Made by a program: the position numbers and the translations under genes. A stretch of DNA of 64,000 nucleotides from Streptomyces caniscabiei (GTDB taxonomy: Bacteria; Actinomycetota; Actinomycetes; Streptomycetales; Streptomycetaceae). Positions 25,648 through 36,868 of the stretch are shown here, piece by piece (position 1 is the stretch's first letter; the number at the start of each line of letters is the position of its first letter). The stretch spans positions 89,601 through 153,600 of the forward strand of contig NZ_JABXWI010000019.1 of NCBI RefSeq assembly GCF_014930365.1. The letters run 5' to 3'. The notes beneath the pieces were generated by a model. It made no database searches and was not told the origin of the DNA. It saw only the letters and a program-made list of their open reading frames with translations.

Positions 25648-26913
25648 ATGTCGTACTCGGTGGGGCGTCGGGTGGTCGTCACGGGGCTGGGGGCCGTCAC
25701 TCCGCTCGGGGTGGGCGTGAGTGAGCTGTGGCAGGGCCTGCTGGACGGGCGTTGCGGGATACGGGAGTTGGACGGGGAGGAGTTCGCGGGGTTACCCGTG
25801 CGGGTCGCGGGGACGGTGCCGGTGGATCCCGCCGAGCTGCTCCCACGGCCCCGGGCCCGGCGTATGAACCGGGCCGCGCGGTTCGCCGTACTGGCGGCGC
25901 GGGAGGCGTGGCGGGACGGGGGCCTCCCTCCCGGCGGTACGGCGGAGAGCGGGGTCGACGCGGGGCGGGTCGGGGTGTCCGCCGGGGCGATCCTCGGGGA
26001 CGCGTCGGTGCTCGTGGCCGGCGACCGGCAGTTACGGGACCGGGGGCCGCGCGGTGTCTCGCCGCTCACGACGCCGATGTGCGTGCCCTCGCAGGCGGCG
26101 TCGCAGATCTCGTTGGACCTCGGTATCACCGGGGAGGCGCGGACCGTCACCAGTGCGTGCGCCTCCGGGACCGAGGCGATCGGGCAGGCGGTCGACCGGA
26201 TCCGGTACGGGCGGGTGGACATGGCGCTCGCGGGTGGCGCGGAGGCGGTGGTGACGCCGGCGATCATGGCGTCCTTCGCGGCGATGCGGGCGCTGTCGCG
26301 GCACGGGCTGGACGGTGGTGGGGCGAGTCCGTCCCGGCCGTTCGCGAAGGACCGGGACGGGTTCGTGAACGGGGAGGGGGCGGGGTTCCTGCTGCTGGAG
26401 GCGGAGGACCACGCCCGGGCTCGTGGGGCCCGGGTCTACTGCGAGGCCGCCGGGTGGGGGCTGTCCGCCGACGCGCACCACATGGCGGCGCCCGATCCCT
26501 CGGGGGCGGGGGTGGCGCTCGCGCTGCGGCGGGCGTTGGAGGACGCGGCGGCGTCGCCCTCGGACGTGGTCCACGTCAACGCGCATGCCACCGCCACGGT
26601 CGACGGTGACCTCGCGGAGGCGAACGCGCTGGGGGCGGTGCTGTCGGGGCGCCGGGTGCCGGTGACGGCGCTCAAGGGGCACCTCGGGCACCTTCAGGGG
26701 GCGGCCGGGGCGGTGGAGGCCCTCGCCACCGCGCTCACACTCCATCACGGGCTCATCCCGCCGACCATCGGCTGCGCCGAGCAGGACCGCGCCATCGCGC
26801 TCGACGTCGTCACCAGCGCGCCGCGCCCGCTCCCGGCCGACGGCGACCTCGCCCTCACGAACTCCTTCGGCTTCGGCGGCCACAACGCGGTCCTGGCCCT
26901 CCGCCGCGTGTAG
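25648..26913 (+). CDS. Stand-alone beta-ketoacyl-ACP synthase (FabF-like), with two TTA codons
   Basis: A 421-residue thiolase-fold condensing enzyme that extends acyl-ACP with malonyl-ACP. The active-site triad is Cys171 (TSACASGTEA), His313 (VNAHATAT) and His345 (KGHLGHLQGAAG), with Lys343 conserved. The ATG at 25648 has GGGAGGG five bases upstream and is preferred over the in-frame start at 25585. No ACP, chain-length factor, ketoreductase or cyclase lies nearby, so it is not in a visible polyketide cluster. Codons 49 (25792) and 129 (26032) are TTA, which in Streptomyces depends on the developmental bldA tRNA. This suggests expression tied to development or secondary metabolism. Confidence 0.9.
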   Translation: MSYSVGRRVVVTGLGAVTPLGVGVSELWQGLLDGRCGIRELDGEEFAGLPVRVAGTVPVDPAELLPRPRARRMNRAARFAVLAAREAWRDGGLPPGGTAESGVDAGRVGVSAGAILGDASVLVAGDRQLRDRGPRGVSPLTTPMCVPSQAASQISLDLGITGEARTVTSACASGTEAIGQAVDRIRYGRVDMALAGGAEAVVTPAIMASFAAMRALSRHGLDGGGASPSRPFAKDRDGFVNGEGAGFLLLEAEDHARARGARVYCEAAGWGLSADAHHMAAPDPSGAGVALALRRALEDAAASPSDVVHVNAHATATVDGDLAEANALGAVLSGRRVPVTALKGHLGHLQGAAGAVEALATALTLHHGLIPPTIGCAEQDRAIALDVVTSAPRPLPADGDLALTNSFGFGGHNAVLALRRV

Positions 26914-27981
26914 CCCTCCGGGCGGGGCGGACACCCCCCGGCCCCGGGTGCGGCGGAGGAGTGGCTCAGCGACGGGCGGGCTGCCGGACAGCGAAGGGGG
27001 GCCGGCGGCAGGCTCACCGGGTCGGGAAAGAGGCTGGGCCGGGGCGGCGCGCCGGTGGCGGCCACGGGACGCAAAGGCCACCGCCGACCGCCTACTGCGA
27101 CAGCCACACGTCCGGCCGTCTCGACACCGCCGACCGCCACGACCGTGGCTGAGCGCCGCTGCGGCGGAGTAGGAGTTCGGCGGGTGGGGGTTCGGCGGAG
27201 TACGGGCGGCGCTGGCGGAGGGTGCGCTCGGCAGAGAGGGCTCGGCGGTAGGTGGGCCCGGCAGAGGGAGAGCGGTCGGGCAGCGGCGGAGAGGAGGGAG
27301 GGGCGGGAATCGGCGGGGCGGGGGGCGGAGGCTTCAGCCCTGGGGATGGCGCAGGGTTCAGCGCGGGGCGTCGGACCAGAGCCTCAGCGCCCAGCCCCCG
27401 CCCGGGCGATCCCGCCGCGGGCGATCCCCGCTCGTGTAGCGGCCATACGGCCCGGGCCTCAGCGGGGGGGCGGCGACGCAGGAGCTTCAGCGCCAGGGCC
27501 TCAGCGGGGGCGGCGACGCAGGGGCTTCAGCGCCAGGGCCTCAGCGCGTGCGATCCCGGCTCGCGCAGGCGATCTCTGCCCGGAGCGAGCTTCTGGCCCA
27601 GGGCCTCAGCGCGGGCCGGGGGCGGCGGACGCAGGGGAACGCAGTTCAGGGCGGCGGCGCGGGGGTGCGCGGCCACCCAGAGCCGTGGAGCGGCCCTGCG
27701 GACTGGGCCCCAGCGCAAGGCGTCGGTACAGGAGCGGCGGCGTAGGACCTCGGCACGGGCGATCCCGGCGCATGCCACCAAAGTGCACGGAGCGGCCCCC
27801 GGACCGGGACCCAGCGCAGGGCGGCGCCGCAGGTCTCGGCGCAGGGGCGGCGGGGTGGGGCCTCAGCGCGGGGCGTCGGATCAGAGGCGTCGGGGCGAGG
27901 TGTCGGCGCTGTGGCGCAGGCCTCGGCGGCGCGGCGTTGGTGGTGGTCAGCCGCGGCTCTGTTCGCTCGTCGGCTGGTTGG
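26914..27981. other. Gene-poor, repeat-rich 1.07 kb between the ketosynthase and Ku
   Basis: No frame here looks like a real protein; all are dominated by Arg, Gly, Ala and Ser. The sequence is built from recurring words such as CCTCAGCGC, GGGCGATCCC and GGCGGCGACGCAGG. The clearest unit is a 40–42-bp direct repeat at 27454–27495 and 27496–27535, with a partial third copy. Possible promoter or RNA functions cannot be judged by eye. Confidence 0.5.
27454..27540. repeat. Two-and-a-bit 40–42-bp direct repeats
   Basis: Both full units begin GGGCCTCAGCGGGGG and end CTTCAGCGCCA, with two bases of length difference in a G-run. A third copy begins at 27536 and diverges after about 12 bases. Confidence 0.8.
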
Positions 27982-29055
27982 TCACGCCGTGCGTTTGCGG
28001 GTGGTTGTTTTCTTTGCGGGGGTTTTCTTCGCCGCGGTTTTCGCCGTGGACGACTTCGTCGATTTCGTCGCCGCCGTCTTTCTGGGCGTCTGCTTCTTCG
28101 TGGCCGCCTTCTTCGTCGGCTGGGCCGACTTGGACGTGGACTTCTTGGGTGCGGCCGTTTTCCTGCCCGTTCCGCCCGTGGACGCCGTTGACGCCGTCGA
28201 CGCCGTGGACTTCTTGCCGGGCGACTGCTTGGGCGTCGGCCGGGACGCGAGGTGCGTGACATCGGCGTCGACGTCCTCGCCCCGGGACTCCTTGGCCTCG
28301 CGCACGCTCTTCTCCAGCGCCGCCATGAGGTCGAGGACCTTGCCCTCCGCGGCCGGCATCGGAGTGCTCGGCGGCTCCTCGCCGGAGGCCTTCGCCGCGA
28401 TCAGTTCCTCCACCGCCTCGCGGTAGTCGTCGTGGAGGGTATCCAGGTCGACCTCGCCGAGCGTGTCCATCAGGGCGTCCGCCAGGTCGAGTTCCTTGTC
28501 GCGGACGGTGACACTCGCGTCGGGCGCGACCCCCTCGGTCGTACGGATCTCGTCCGGCCACAGCAGACCGTGCATCGCCAGCACGTCGTCCACCACCCGG
28601 AGCATCCCCAGCCGCTCGCGCCCCCGCAGCGCGAACTTGCAGATGGCGACCTTTCCGCTGCGCTTGAGCGCCTCACGGAGGAGGGTGTACGGCTTGGCCG
28701 CGGGCACCCCGTTCGCCGCGAGGTAGTACGCGGCGTCCACCTGGAGCGGATCGACACTCTCCGCCGGTACGAAGCCCTCGATCTCGATCGTCTTGGCCGT
28801 GGGGATGGGCAGCGACGCGAGATCCTCGTCGGTGATCGGGATCATCGTCCCGTCCGCGTCCTCGTACGCCTTGCCGATCTCCCCCTGCGTCACCTCGCGG
28901 TCCTCCAGCTCGCAGACCTTGCGGTAACGGATGCGGCCGCCGTCCTCCAGGTGGACCTGGCGGAAGGAGACGGAATGGCTCTCGGTCGCGTTCACCAGCT
29001 TGATCGGGATGCTGACCAGGCCGAAGGAGATGGCGCCGTTCCAGATGGATCGCAC
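27982..29055 (-). CDS. ku: Non-homologous end-joining protein Ku with a lysine-rich tail
   Basis: A 357-residue bacterial Ku that binds double-strand DNA ends as a homodimer and recruits LigD. The core runs from SIWNGAISFGLVSIPIKL (3–20) through HLEDGGRIRYRKVC to the C-terminal core near residue 260. The final 90 residues are a Lys/Ala/Thr/Ser/Pro-rich histone-H1-like tail (KKSTSKSAQPTKKAATKK), which in actinobacterial Ku helps non-specific DNA binding. The GTG at 29055 gives the canonical N-terminus; the longer frame to 29145 does not. It is transcribed divergently from the UvrA-like and LigD-polymerase genes. Confidence 0.95.
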   Translation of the reverse strand: MRSIWNGAISFGLVSIPIKLVNATESHSVSFRQVHLEDGGRIRYRKVCELEDREVTQGEIGKAYEDADGTMIPITDEDLASLPIPTAKTIEIEGFVPAESVDPLQVDAAYYLAANGVPAAKPYTLLREALKRSGKVAICKFALRGRERLGMLRVVDDVLAMHGLLWPDEIRTTEGVAPDASVTVRDKELDLADALMDTLGEVDLDTLHDDYREAVEELIAAKASGEEPPSTPMPAAEGKVLDLMAALEKSVREAKESRGEDVDADVTHLASRPTPKQSPGKKSTASTASTASTGGTGRKTAAPKKSTSKSAQPTKKAATKKQTPRKTAATKSTKSSTAKTAAKKTPAKKTTTRKRTA

Positions 29056-29182
29056 GGGGCAGCACGCACCTTTCGGGTCCCTGCTTCCGGTTTGTCCACA
29101 CCGTAACGCCGACCCGCCACCCCTGCCCGTCGACCCCCGGCACACCCCCGACCACCCCCGACCACCAGGCCGCCTGACCTCC

Positions 29183-29244
29183 CGACCGCCCGACCGCCCG
29201 ACCGCCCGACCGCCCGACCGCCCGACCGCCCGACCGCCCGACCG
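29183..29244. repeat. 8-bp tandem repeat (CGACCGCC, about 7.75 copies)
   Basis: A perfect run of CGACCGCC units, 62 bp, lies in the region between the divergent ku and VOC/uvrA-like genes. Similar but interrupted CCCGACCACC units precede it. Such short perfect repeats are prone to copy-number change by slippage. Confidence 0.9.
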
Positions 29245-29294
29245 GTCAGGATTCGAGAAGCGCCGGTGGGTGGGGCGCGCCTAGCGTGAAAGTC

Positions 29295-29440
29295 ATGGAC
29301 CTCACCATCGACGCGAGCTTCCTCCCGCACACCGACCCGGACGCACGGCACCTTCGCACGGCTGGAGGCGGACGGCGCCGAGATCGTCCGGGAGCCGGCG
29401 AAGCAGCCGTACGGCGTCCGTGACTTCGGTGTCCGCGAGA
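29295..29440 (+). pseudogene. Decayed VOC-family (glyoxalase/bleomycin-resistance fold) gene
   Basis: The ATG at 29295 opens with MDLTIDASFLPHTDPDA, a typical VOC N-terminus. The sequence then jumps directly, in a different frame, to a typical VOC C-terminal stretch: GTFARLEADGAEIV followed by PYGVRDFGVR. About 80 middle residues and the very end are missing. Downstream an 11-bp direct repeat (AACCCCGGCAG, three times) follows, and no further VOC sequence is seen. I read this as a deletion remnant that lost function. Confidence 0.7.
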
Positions 29441-29660
29441 GAACCCCGGCAGAACCCCGGCAGAACCCCGCTGCCCCTCGGCCGACCCCCGGAACACGCG
29501 CCTCCGGCGCCCCCTCGCACGTACCGTACGCAGCGGACTGTTCCGGCGGCCCCGGAACCGGGACACCTGGTGTCGGTGGAGCCGGGCCCAGCGGATCGGA
29601 AGCGGGCGGCGACGCCGGTGGTGGCCGTGGACGCGGCCCCGCACGACAGATGGAGGAACG

Positions 29661-32060
<2,400 letters not shown>

Positions 32061-32080
32061 GCGTCCGAATACGGGGCGCT

Positions 32081-32109
32081 TTGCCCCCTTTCCTGCGCAA
32101 TGGGATTCT
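32081..32109 (+). promoter_or_regulatory. Candidate leaderless promoter of the LigD-polymerase gene
   Basis: TTGCCC (32081–32086) and GATTCT (32104–32109) are 17 bp apart. The predicted start site, seven bases after the –10, is the A of the ATG at 32117. There is no ribosome binding site before that ATG, which fits leaderless translation. Confidence 0.5.
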
Positions 32110-32116
32110 GGCTTCC

Positions 32117-32998
32117 ATGACGCCGATCACCGAGGTGGAGGGGCACAGGGTCGCCCTCTCCAACCTGGAGAAGGTCCTCCACCCGGCGACCGGCTTCACC
32201 AAGGGGGAGCTGCTGCACTACTACGCCACGACGGCGGACGCCCTGCTGCCGCACCTGCGCGACCGCCCGGTCTCCTTCCTCCGCTACCCGGACGGGCCGG
32301 GCGGCCAGGTCTTCTTCACCAAGAACGTGCCGCCGGGCACCCCGGACTGGGTGACCACCGCCGAGGTGCGGCGGATGGAGGGGCCGGCCCGGATGGTGCT
32401 GGTCCAGGACCTGGCGAGCCTGATGTGGGCCTCGAACCTGGTCGCCGAGTTCCACACACCGCAGTGGACCGTCCGCACCTCCGACGAGGCCGACCGGCTG
32501 GTGTTCGACCTGGACCCGGGGTCGCCCGCGACGGTCGTCGAGTGCTGCGAGGTGGCCTGCTGGCTGCGGGAGCGGCTCGCGGCGGACGGGATCGAGGTGT
32601 ACGCGAAGACGTCCGGGTCGAAGGGGCTGCATCTGCTGGCGGCGGTGCGCGGGGCGTCCTCGGAGCGGGTCTCGGAGTACGCCAGGGAACTCGCCGTCGA
32701 GGCGGAGCAGGCCATGCCCCGCCGGGTCGTCCACCGGATGACCCGGAGTCTGCGCCCCGGCAAGGTCTTCGTCGACTGGAGCCAGAACGCCGCCCGCAAG
32801 ACCACGGCCGCGCCGTACACCCTGCGGGCCCGTCCCGAGCCGACCGTCTCCGCGCCGGTGACCTGGACCGAGGTCGAGGAGTGCGCCTCCCCCGGCGTGC
32901 TGGTCTTCCGCGCCCCGGACATCGCGCCCCGCCTCCAGGACCACGGCGACCTGCTGGCCCCCCTCCTGGACCCGGAGGCCGCGCACCCCCTGCCGTGA
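32117..32998 (+). CDS. LigD-type polymerase/primase domain protein (stand-alone)
   Basis: A 293-residue archaeo-eukaryotic-primase-superfamily polymerase, the LigD POL domain alone without ligase or 3'-phosphoesterase parts. Landmarks are FFTKNVPPGTPDWV (70–85 region), the metal-binding DLDPG motif, KTSGSKGLHLLA and VFVDWSQNAARKTTAAPYTLR. In NHEJ it fills gaps and adds nucleotides at ends held by Ku. The ATG at 32117 starts the standard MTPITEVEG N-terminus. A matching ATP-dependent ligase is not in the window. Confidence 0.93.
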   Translation: MTPITEVEGHRVALSNLEKVLHPATGFTKGELLHYYATTADALLPHLRDRPVSFLRYPDGPGGQVFFTKNVPPGTPDWVTTAEVRRMEGPARMVLVQDLASLMWASNLVAEFHTPQWTVRTSDEADRLVFDLDPGSPATVVECCEVACWLRERLAADGIEVYAKTSGSKGLHLLAAVRGASSERVSEYARELAVEAEQAMPRRVVHRMTRSLRPGKVFVDWSQNAARKTTAAPYTLRARPEPTVSAPVTWTEVEECASPGVLVFRAPDIAPRLQDHGDLLAPLLDPEAAHPLP

Positions 32999-33016
32999 CG
33001 CAACCCGCCACCGCAC

Positions 33017-33055
<39 letters not shown>

Positions 33056-33057
33056 GT

Positions 33058-33861
33058 CTACACCCGCGTCCACGTCCGCCGGTCGCGGGCCATCGCGTGC
33101 AGTCCCTCCACGTCCGCCGGCTTCAGCACCCCACCCGCGCGGGCGAGTTCGGCCAGGTCCGTGTCGCGCAGGACGCGCACCTCGCGCAGCGGCGTGGTGA
33201 CCGCGACGGAGGAGGGTTCGGCGAGGGCGAGGACCGGACGGACCTCGGCGGTCAGGGCGTAGGAGGCGCGGTCGGCGTCGGCGCGGAGTCCGCGCAGCAG
33301 CGCGCGGGGCTCGTGCCGGCCGACCGCGACCATGGGGTCGGTGACGACGACGCGCTGCCTGCGGGCGTGGACGGAGCGGACGCAGAACAGGCCCCCGGGG
33401 CCGACGACCAGATGGTGGATGCGGTCACCGCCGGGCAGCGGCACGGAGTGCAGGGTGTGCCAGCCGGCGCCCTCCAGCCGGTCCAGCGCGTCACCGACGG
33501 TCCGCTCGGCGGCCAGGGCCCGACGGCGCGGGTCGGGGCGCAGCCGGTGTGCCGGGCCGGGGGCGCGGTCGAGGGAGATCAGCAGGGCTTCGCCGGGCCG
33601 GTTGGGGGCGAGGTCGTCGTCCGGGGGGAGACTCAGCCGGGCCAGCTCGGCGGGGGTCGGCACGGGTGGCGGCCCCACGGTGACCGGGCCGGTGACGAAG
33701 GGGCCGAGGACGGCCATCACGTCCTGTCTCAGCTCCTCGCTGAGGAGATTCACCCGGCCCGACTCACGGTCGTACCAGGCGACGTTCCTCCCGTCGGTCC
33801 GGCACACGTACAAACGTTGCTGTCCGTGACGCCAGGTCGGTATGACGCGCAGTCCGCTCAT
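33058..33861 (-). CDS. NERD-domain protein
   Basis: A 267-residue protein. The C-terminal half contains a nuclease-related NERD-like region: ERTVGDALDRLEGAGWHTLHSV, then DRIHHLVVGPGGLFCVRSVHARR, which corresponds to the E…D…hydrophobic–VGP-G-hydrophobic pattern of that fold. NERD domains resemble Holliday-junction-type nucleases, but several metal ligands are not obvious here. The first 60 residues contain a WYDRESGRV motif of unknown role. It is convergent with the LigD-polymerase gene and close to the repair island, so a DNA role is possible. Confidence 0.72.
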   Translation of the reverse strand: MSGLRVIPTWRHGQQRLYVCRTDGRNVAWYDRESGRVNLLSEELRQDVMAVLGPFVTGPVTVGPPPVPTPAELARLSLPPDDDLAPNRPGEALLISLDRAPGPAHRLRPDPRRRALAAERTVGDALDRLEGAGWHTLHSVPLPGGDRIHHLVVGPGGLFCVRSVHARRQRVVVTDPMVAVGRHEPRALLRGLRADADRASYALTAEVRPVLALAEPSSVAVTTPLREVRVLRDTDLAELARAGGVLKPADVEGLHAMARDRRTWTRV

Positions 33862-33993
33862 GCACCATCACCCCACGACCATGGGAACAGGCGGGGTGCT
33901 CCATCGGCAAGAACCCGGCTACCTTTGGGGTGACGACCCGTCGTCGAGGGCCATGGTCCGTCGGATGGGCTCCGAGGCCTGGGGGAGGCGCCG

Positions 33994-34512
33994 TTGCGGA
34001 CGCGCAAGCAACCCGATGTCCCGGCTCCGCGGGAACCGTGGAGCGAGATCGTGCCCGGGCTGTGGATGGGCGGACACGAGTTCGCTGGGCCGGCCGGTGC
34101 CGGGGGCGTCGAATTCGCGGTCGTGCGCGATGAGTTCGACCTGGTGCTGACCCTGCTGCGACTGCCGGGGCACGGGCCGGACGACGGGGTCGAGCACCAT
34201 GTGTGGCCGATCCCGGACGGGCCGCTGGACGGGACGCAGTTGGCGGGTGTGATGCGGCTGGCGCAGGCGGCGTGCGACGCGCTGGAGGACGGCAAACGGG
34301 TCCTCGTCCGCTGCTACAGCGGGTACAACCGCTCCGGTCTGGTCGTGGCGCACGCGCTGATCCGCGACGGCCACTCCGCCGAGGAGGCGATCCGGCTCAT
34401 CCGCACCCGCCGTTCGCCGTGGGCGCTGCACAACGAGCTGTTCGTGGAGTACCTGCACACGGGACTGGCCACGGTCCGGCTGCTGGAGGAGCTGGAGGAG
34501 TCGGCCGAGTAG
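33994..34512 (+). CDS. Cysteine-dependent protein phosphatase (dual-specificity/tyrosine type)
   Basis: A 172-residue protein with an intact CX5R motif: Cys107 and Arg113 in VRCYSGYNRSGLVVAHALI, and a candidate general acid Asp75 in WPIPDGPL. The fold and short length fit small dual-specificity phosphatases. The start is TTG at 33994 with GGGGGAGG six bases upstream. No kinase lies next to it. Confidence 0.82.
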   Translation: MRTRKQPDVPAPREPWSEIVPGLWMGGHEFAGPAGAGGVEFAVVRDEFDLVLTLLRLPGHGPDDGVEHHVWPIPDGPLDGTQLAGVMRLAQAACDALEDGKRVLVRCYSGYNRSGLVVAHALIRDGHSAEEAIRLIRTRRSPWALHNELFVEYLHTGLATVRLLEELEESAE

Positions 34513-34649
34513 CCGGGCGAACGGCAGTAGCAGGCCCAGCACCGGGCGGGCGCGACCGAGCCGTCACGAAAAAGTACTTCCGCACGAATTAGGGTGTACG
34601 GGACCACACCCCCTTCCCCATGTCCCTCACCCGTACGCCCAGGAGTCCC

Positions 34650-35447
34650 GTGTCCCCCAGCCGCCCCGCGCGCGCTGCCGTCGGCGCCTTCGCCGCCGTC
34701 CTGCTGCTGGGCGGCTGCGGCGACTCCGGGGGCCTGGTGAGCGCGGGCACGACACCCACCGCGAGCGGCCCGACCCGGCTGTGGCCCGGGGAGCCGCCCG
34801 CCTCCTCCCCCGCCTACGACTACGGCGAGGCCGAGACGGAGGTGGTCAGGGGCGTCAAGGCCCCCGGCGAGGACATCCACAAGGTGGACCCGCTGGCCGT
34901 GGTCCGCGCCGAGATCGCCGCGCACCCCGAGGTGTACTCCGGGTCCGATGCCGTCTACGGGGGGACGGCCGCGCGCATGGCCGACTGCGGACAGGGCGCC
35001 GGGGAGAGCGCCGAGGAGGGCCCGGACGGAACCGCCGGCCCGGACGGGACCTCCGGCACGGACGCCCGTCGAACCCGGTGCCCCGTCCTCAAGGCCTACT
35101 ACCGGGACCTCACCGGCGACGGGCGCGACGACATGGTGCTCGGCTTCCGGCTGCTGCCCGGCAATCAGACGGCGGTGCGGATGTACACGTTCCAGGCGGA
35201 CCGGCTGGTGCAGGTGCTGGCCAGCGACGACGCCGTGCTCGCGGTCGAGCTGGCCGGCCGTACGGTGATCATCCGCTCCCCCGCGGGCATCGTCGGCTAC
35301 GAGTACCGCACACAGTGGACCTGGGACGAGGACCAGCTGGCGATGCTGCTCACACGGGACGAGATCCTCCGCGTGGGCGGACCGGGGAAGCACTCCCACT
35401 CCCCCGCCGCCTCATCCTCCGCCTCGTCGTCGGTGAGGCCGGGGTGA
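34650..35447 (+). CDS. Lipoprotein coupled to a sensor kinase
   Basis: A 265-residue lipoprotein: N-terminus with Arg, hydrophobic AAVGAFAAVLLL and lipobox LGGC with the lipidated Cys near residue 25. The mature part has an acidic and glycine-rich stretch, a DGRDDMV-like calcium-binding-type loop and a Ser/His-rich end. The GTG at 34650 has AGGAG four bases before it and gives a short signal peptide; the ATG at 34620 would lengthen it by ten residues with no site. A TAGGGT hexamer at 34590 is a plausible –10. The stop overlaps the kinase start as GTGA, so the two are coupled, and it may tune the kinase from the outer membrane face as CseA does for CseC. Confidence 0.82.
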   Translation: MSPSRPARAAVGAFAAVLLLGGCGDSGGLVSAGTTPTASGPTRLWPGEPPASSPAYDYGEAETEVVRGVKAPGEDIHKVDPLAVVRAEIAAHPEVYSGSDAVYGGTAARMADCGQGAGESAEEGPDGTAGPDGTSGTDARRTRCPVLKAYYRDLTGDGRDDMVLGFRLLPGNQTAVRMYTFQADRLVQVLASDDAVLAVELAGRTVIIRSPAGIVGYEYRTQWTWDEDQLAMLLTRDEILRVGGPGKHSHSPAASSSASSSVRPG

Positions 35448-36712
35448 GCGGCGAGAGGTCCGCGCGGAAACGGTTCGGCCTGCCCCGGTGGACGTCCTCG
35501 CTCACCTGGAAGGCGCTGGCCTTCATCACGGTCATGTGCTGCGGGCTGGCCGCGCTGCTCGGCGCCCTCGTCCATGTCTCCGTCACCGACCGGACCGTGA
35601 GCGACGCCCGTTCCCGCGCGCTGGTCCGGCTCGACGAGGCGGCGCGGGCGTACGAGGCGGGGAACCGGCTCCCGCCCGACTCCGGGATCGATCCGCGTGG
35701 CCTGCCGGGGGAGCTGCGCGAGCTGGCGGTGAGCGGGCGGCGCGGCACGATGGTCGGGGTCGTCGCCGGGGTTCCCTCGATGTGGGCCGCCGCTCCGGCC
35801 GACGGTCGCGCCCTCGCCGTACAGATCGACTACGCGCAGAGCGCGGCCACCATCGAGAACCTCGACCGGGCCATCCTGGGCTCCTCGGCCCTGGCGATCG
35901 GCGTGACGCTGGTCGTCGGCGCGCTGGGCGTCGGCGGGGTGACCCGGCGGCTGCGCACGACCTCGCAGGTGGCCCGGCGGATCAGCGCGGGCGACCTGGA
36001 CGCGCGGGTGGGCGATCCCCGTACGACGGACCCGGCGCGGTACCGCGACGAGGTGGCCGCGGTGGCCGCCGCGCTCGACACCATGGCGTCCACGCTGCAA
36101 CGCAAGCTGCTCGGCGAGCAGCGGTTCACGGCGGACGTCGCGCACGAGCTGCGGACACCGCTGACCGGGCTGCACGCGGCGGCCGAGCTGCTGCCGGCGG
36201 GGCGGCCGACGGAGCTGGTGCGCGACCGGGTCGCCGCGCTGCGGACGCTGACCGAGGATCTGCTGGAGATCTCGCGGCTGGACGCGGGGAGCGAGCGGCT
36301 GGAGCTGGACGCGATCCGGCTCGGGCCGGTGGTGGAGCGGGTGGCCGCGCACACGAACGGCGAGACCGAGGTGCGGGTCGTCGAGGACGCGTGGGTGGAG
36401 ACCGATCGGCGGCGGCTGGAGCGGGTGCTGGGGAACCTGGTGGCCAACGCCCACCGGCACGGGGCGCCTCCGGTGGTGCTGACCGTGGAGGGGGCGGTGG
36501 TGAGTGTGCGGGACCACGGGGACGGGTTCCCGGGGTACCTGTTGACCGAGGGGCCGCAGCGGTTTCGTACGTCGGGCTCCGCCAAGGGGCACGGGTTGGG
36601 GTTGACGATCGCAGTGGGGCAGGCGGAGGTGTTGGGGGCTCGGTTGGAATTCGAAAACGCTCCCGATGGGGGTGCGTCGGCTGTTCTGCGACTGACTGCC
36701 GGTGGGGGCTGA
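35444..36712 (+). CDS. Orphan membrane sensor histidine kinase
   Basis: A 422-residue HisKA kinase. Two transmembrane helices near residues 24–45 and 145–166 flank an extracytoplasmic region of about 100 residues; a HAMP domain follows (175–225). The phospho-acceptor is His234 in FTADVAHELRTPLTG, then N box VLGNLVANAHRHG, DHGDGFPG and G box GHGLGLTIAVG. It overlaps the lipoprotein stop by four bases. No response regulator gene is adjacent, so the partner is unknown. Confidence 0.9.
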   Translation: MSGERSARKRFGLPRWTSSLTWKALAFITVMCCGLAALLGALVHVSVTDRTVSDARSRALVRLDEAARAYEAGNRLPPDSGIDPRGLPGELRELAVSGRRGTMVGVVAGVPSMWAAAPADGRALAVQIDYAQSAATIENLDRAILGSSALAIGVTLVVGALGVGGVTRRLRTTSQVARRISAGDLDARVGDPRTTDPARYRDEVAAVAAALDTMASTLQRKLLGEQRFTADVAHELRTPLTGLHAAAELLPAGRPTELVRDRVAALRTLTEDLLEISRLDAGSERLELDAIRLGPVVERVAAHTNGETEVRVVEDAWVETDRRRLERVLGNLVANAHRHGAPPVVLTVEGAVVSVRDHGDGFPGYLLTEGPQRFRTSGSAKGHGLGLTIAVGQAEVLGARLEFENAPDGGASAVLRLTAGGG

Positions 36713-36868
36713 TCGCGCCCACGCGGCGGAGCCGCACATCAGACACTGCCCCGCGCCCCTGACGGGCCGCGCCGCTCTGATGGCCCATTGGGAAAGGCGC
36801 CCCACCCTCCCTCCTCCTAACGTGGCGAATAGTCAGCCTCGCCCGCTTATTCCCTGGAGGAGCATCAG

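Noticed and set aside
27055..28191. Overlapping 330–380-codon plus-strand ORFs left of Ku
   Set aside because: They are extreme in Arg, Gly and Ala, run through the direct repeats and into antisense of Ku, and lack ribosome binding sites.
29441..29660. A second gene fragment between the VOC remnant and the UvrA-like gene
   Set aside because: A short run in one frame looks protein-like but matches no family I can recognise and is too short to support.
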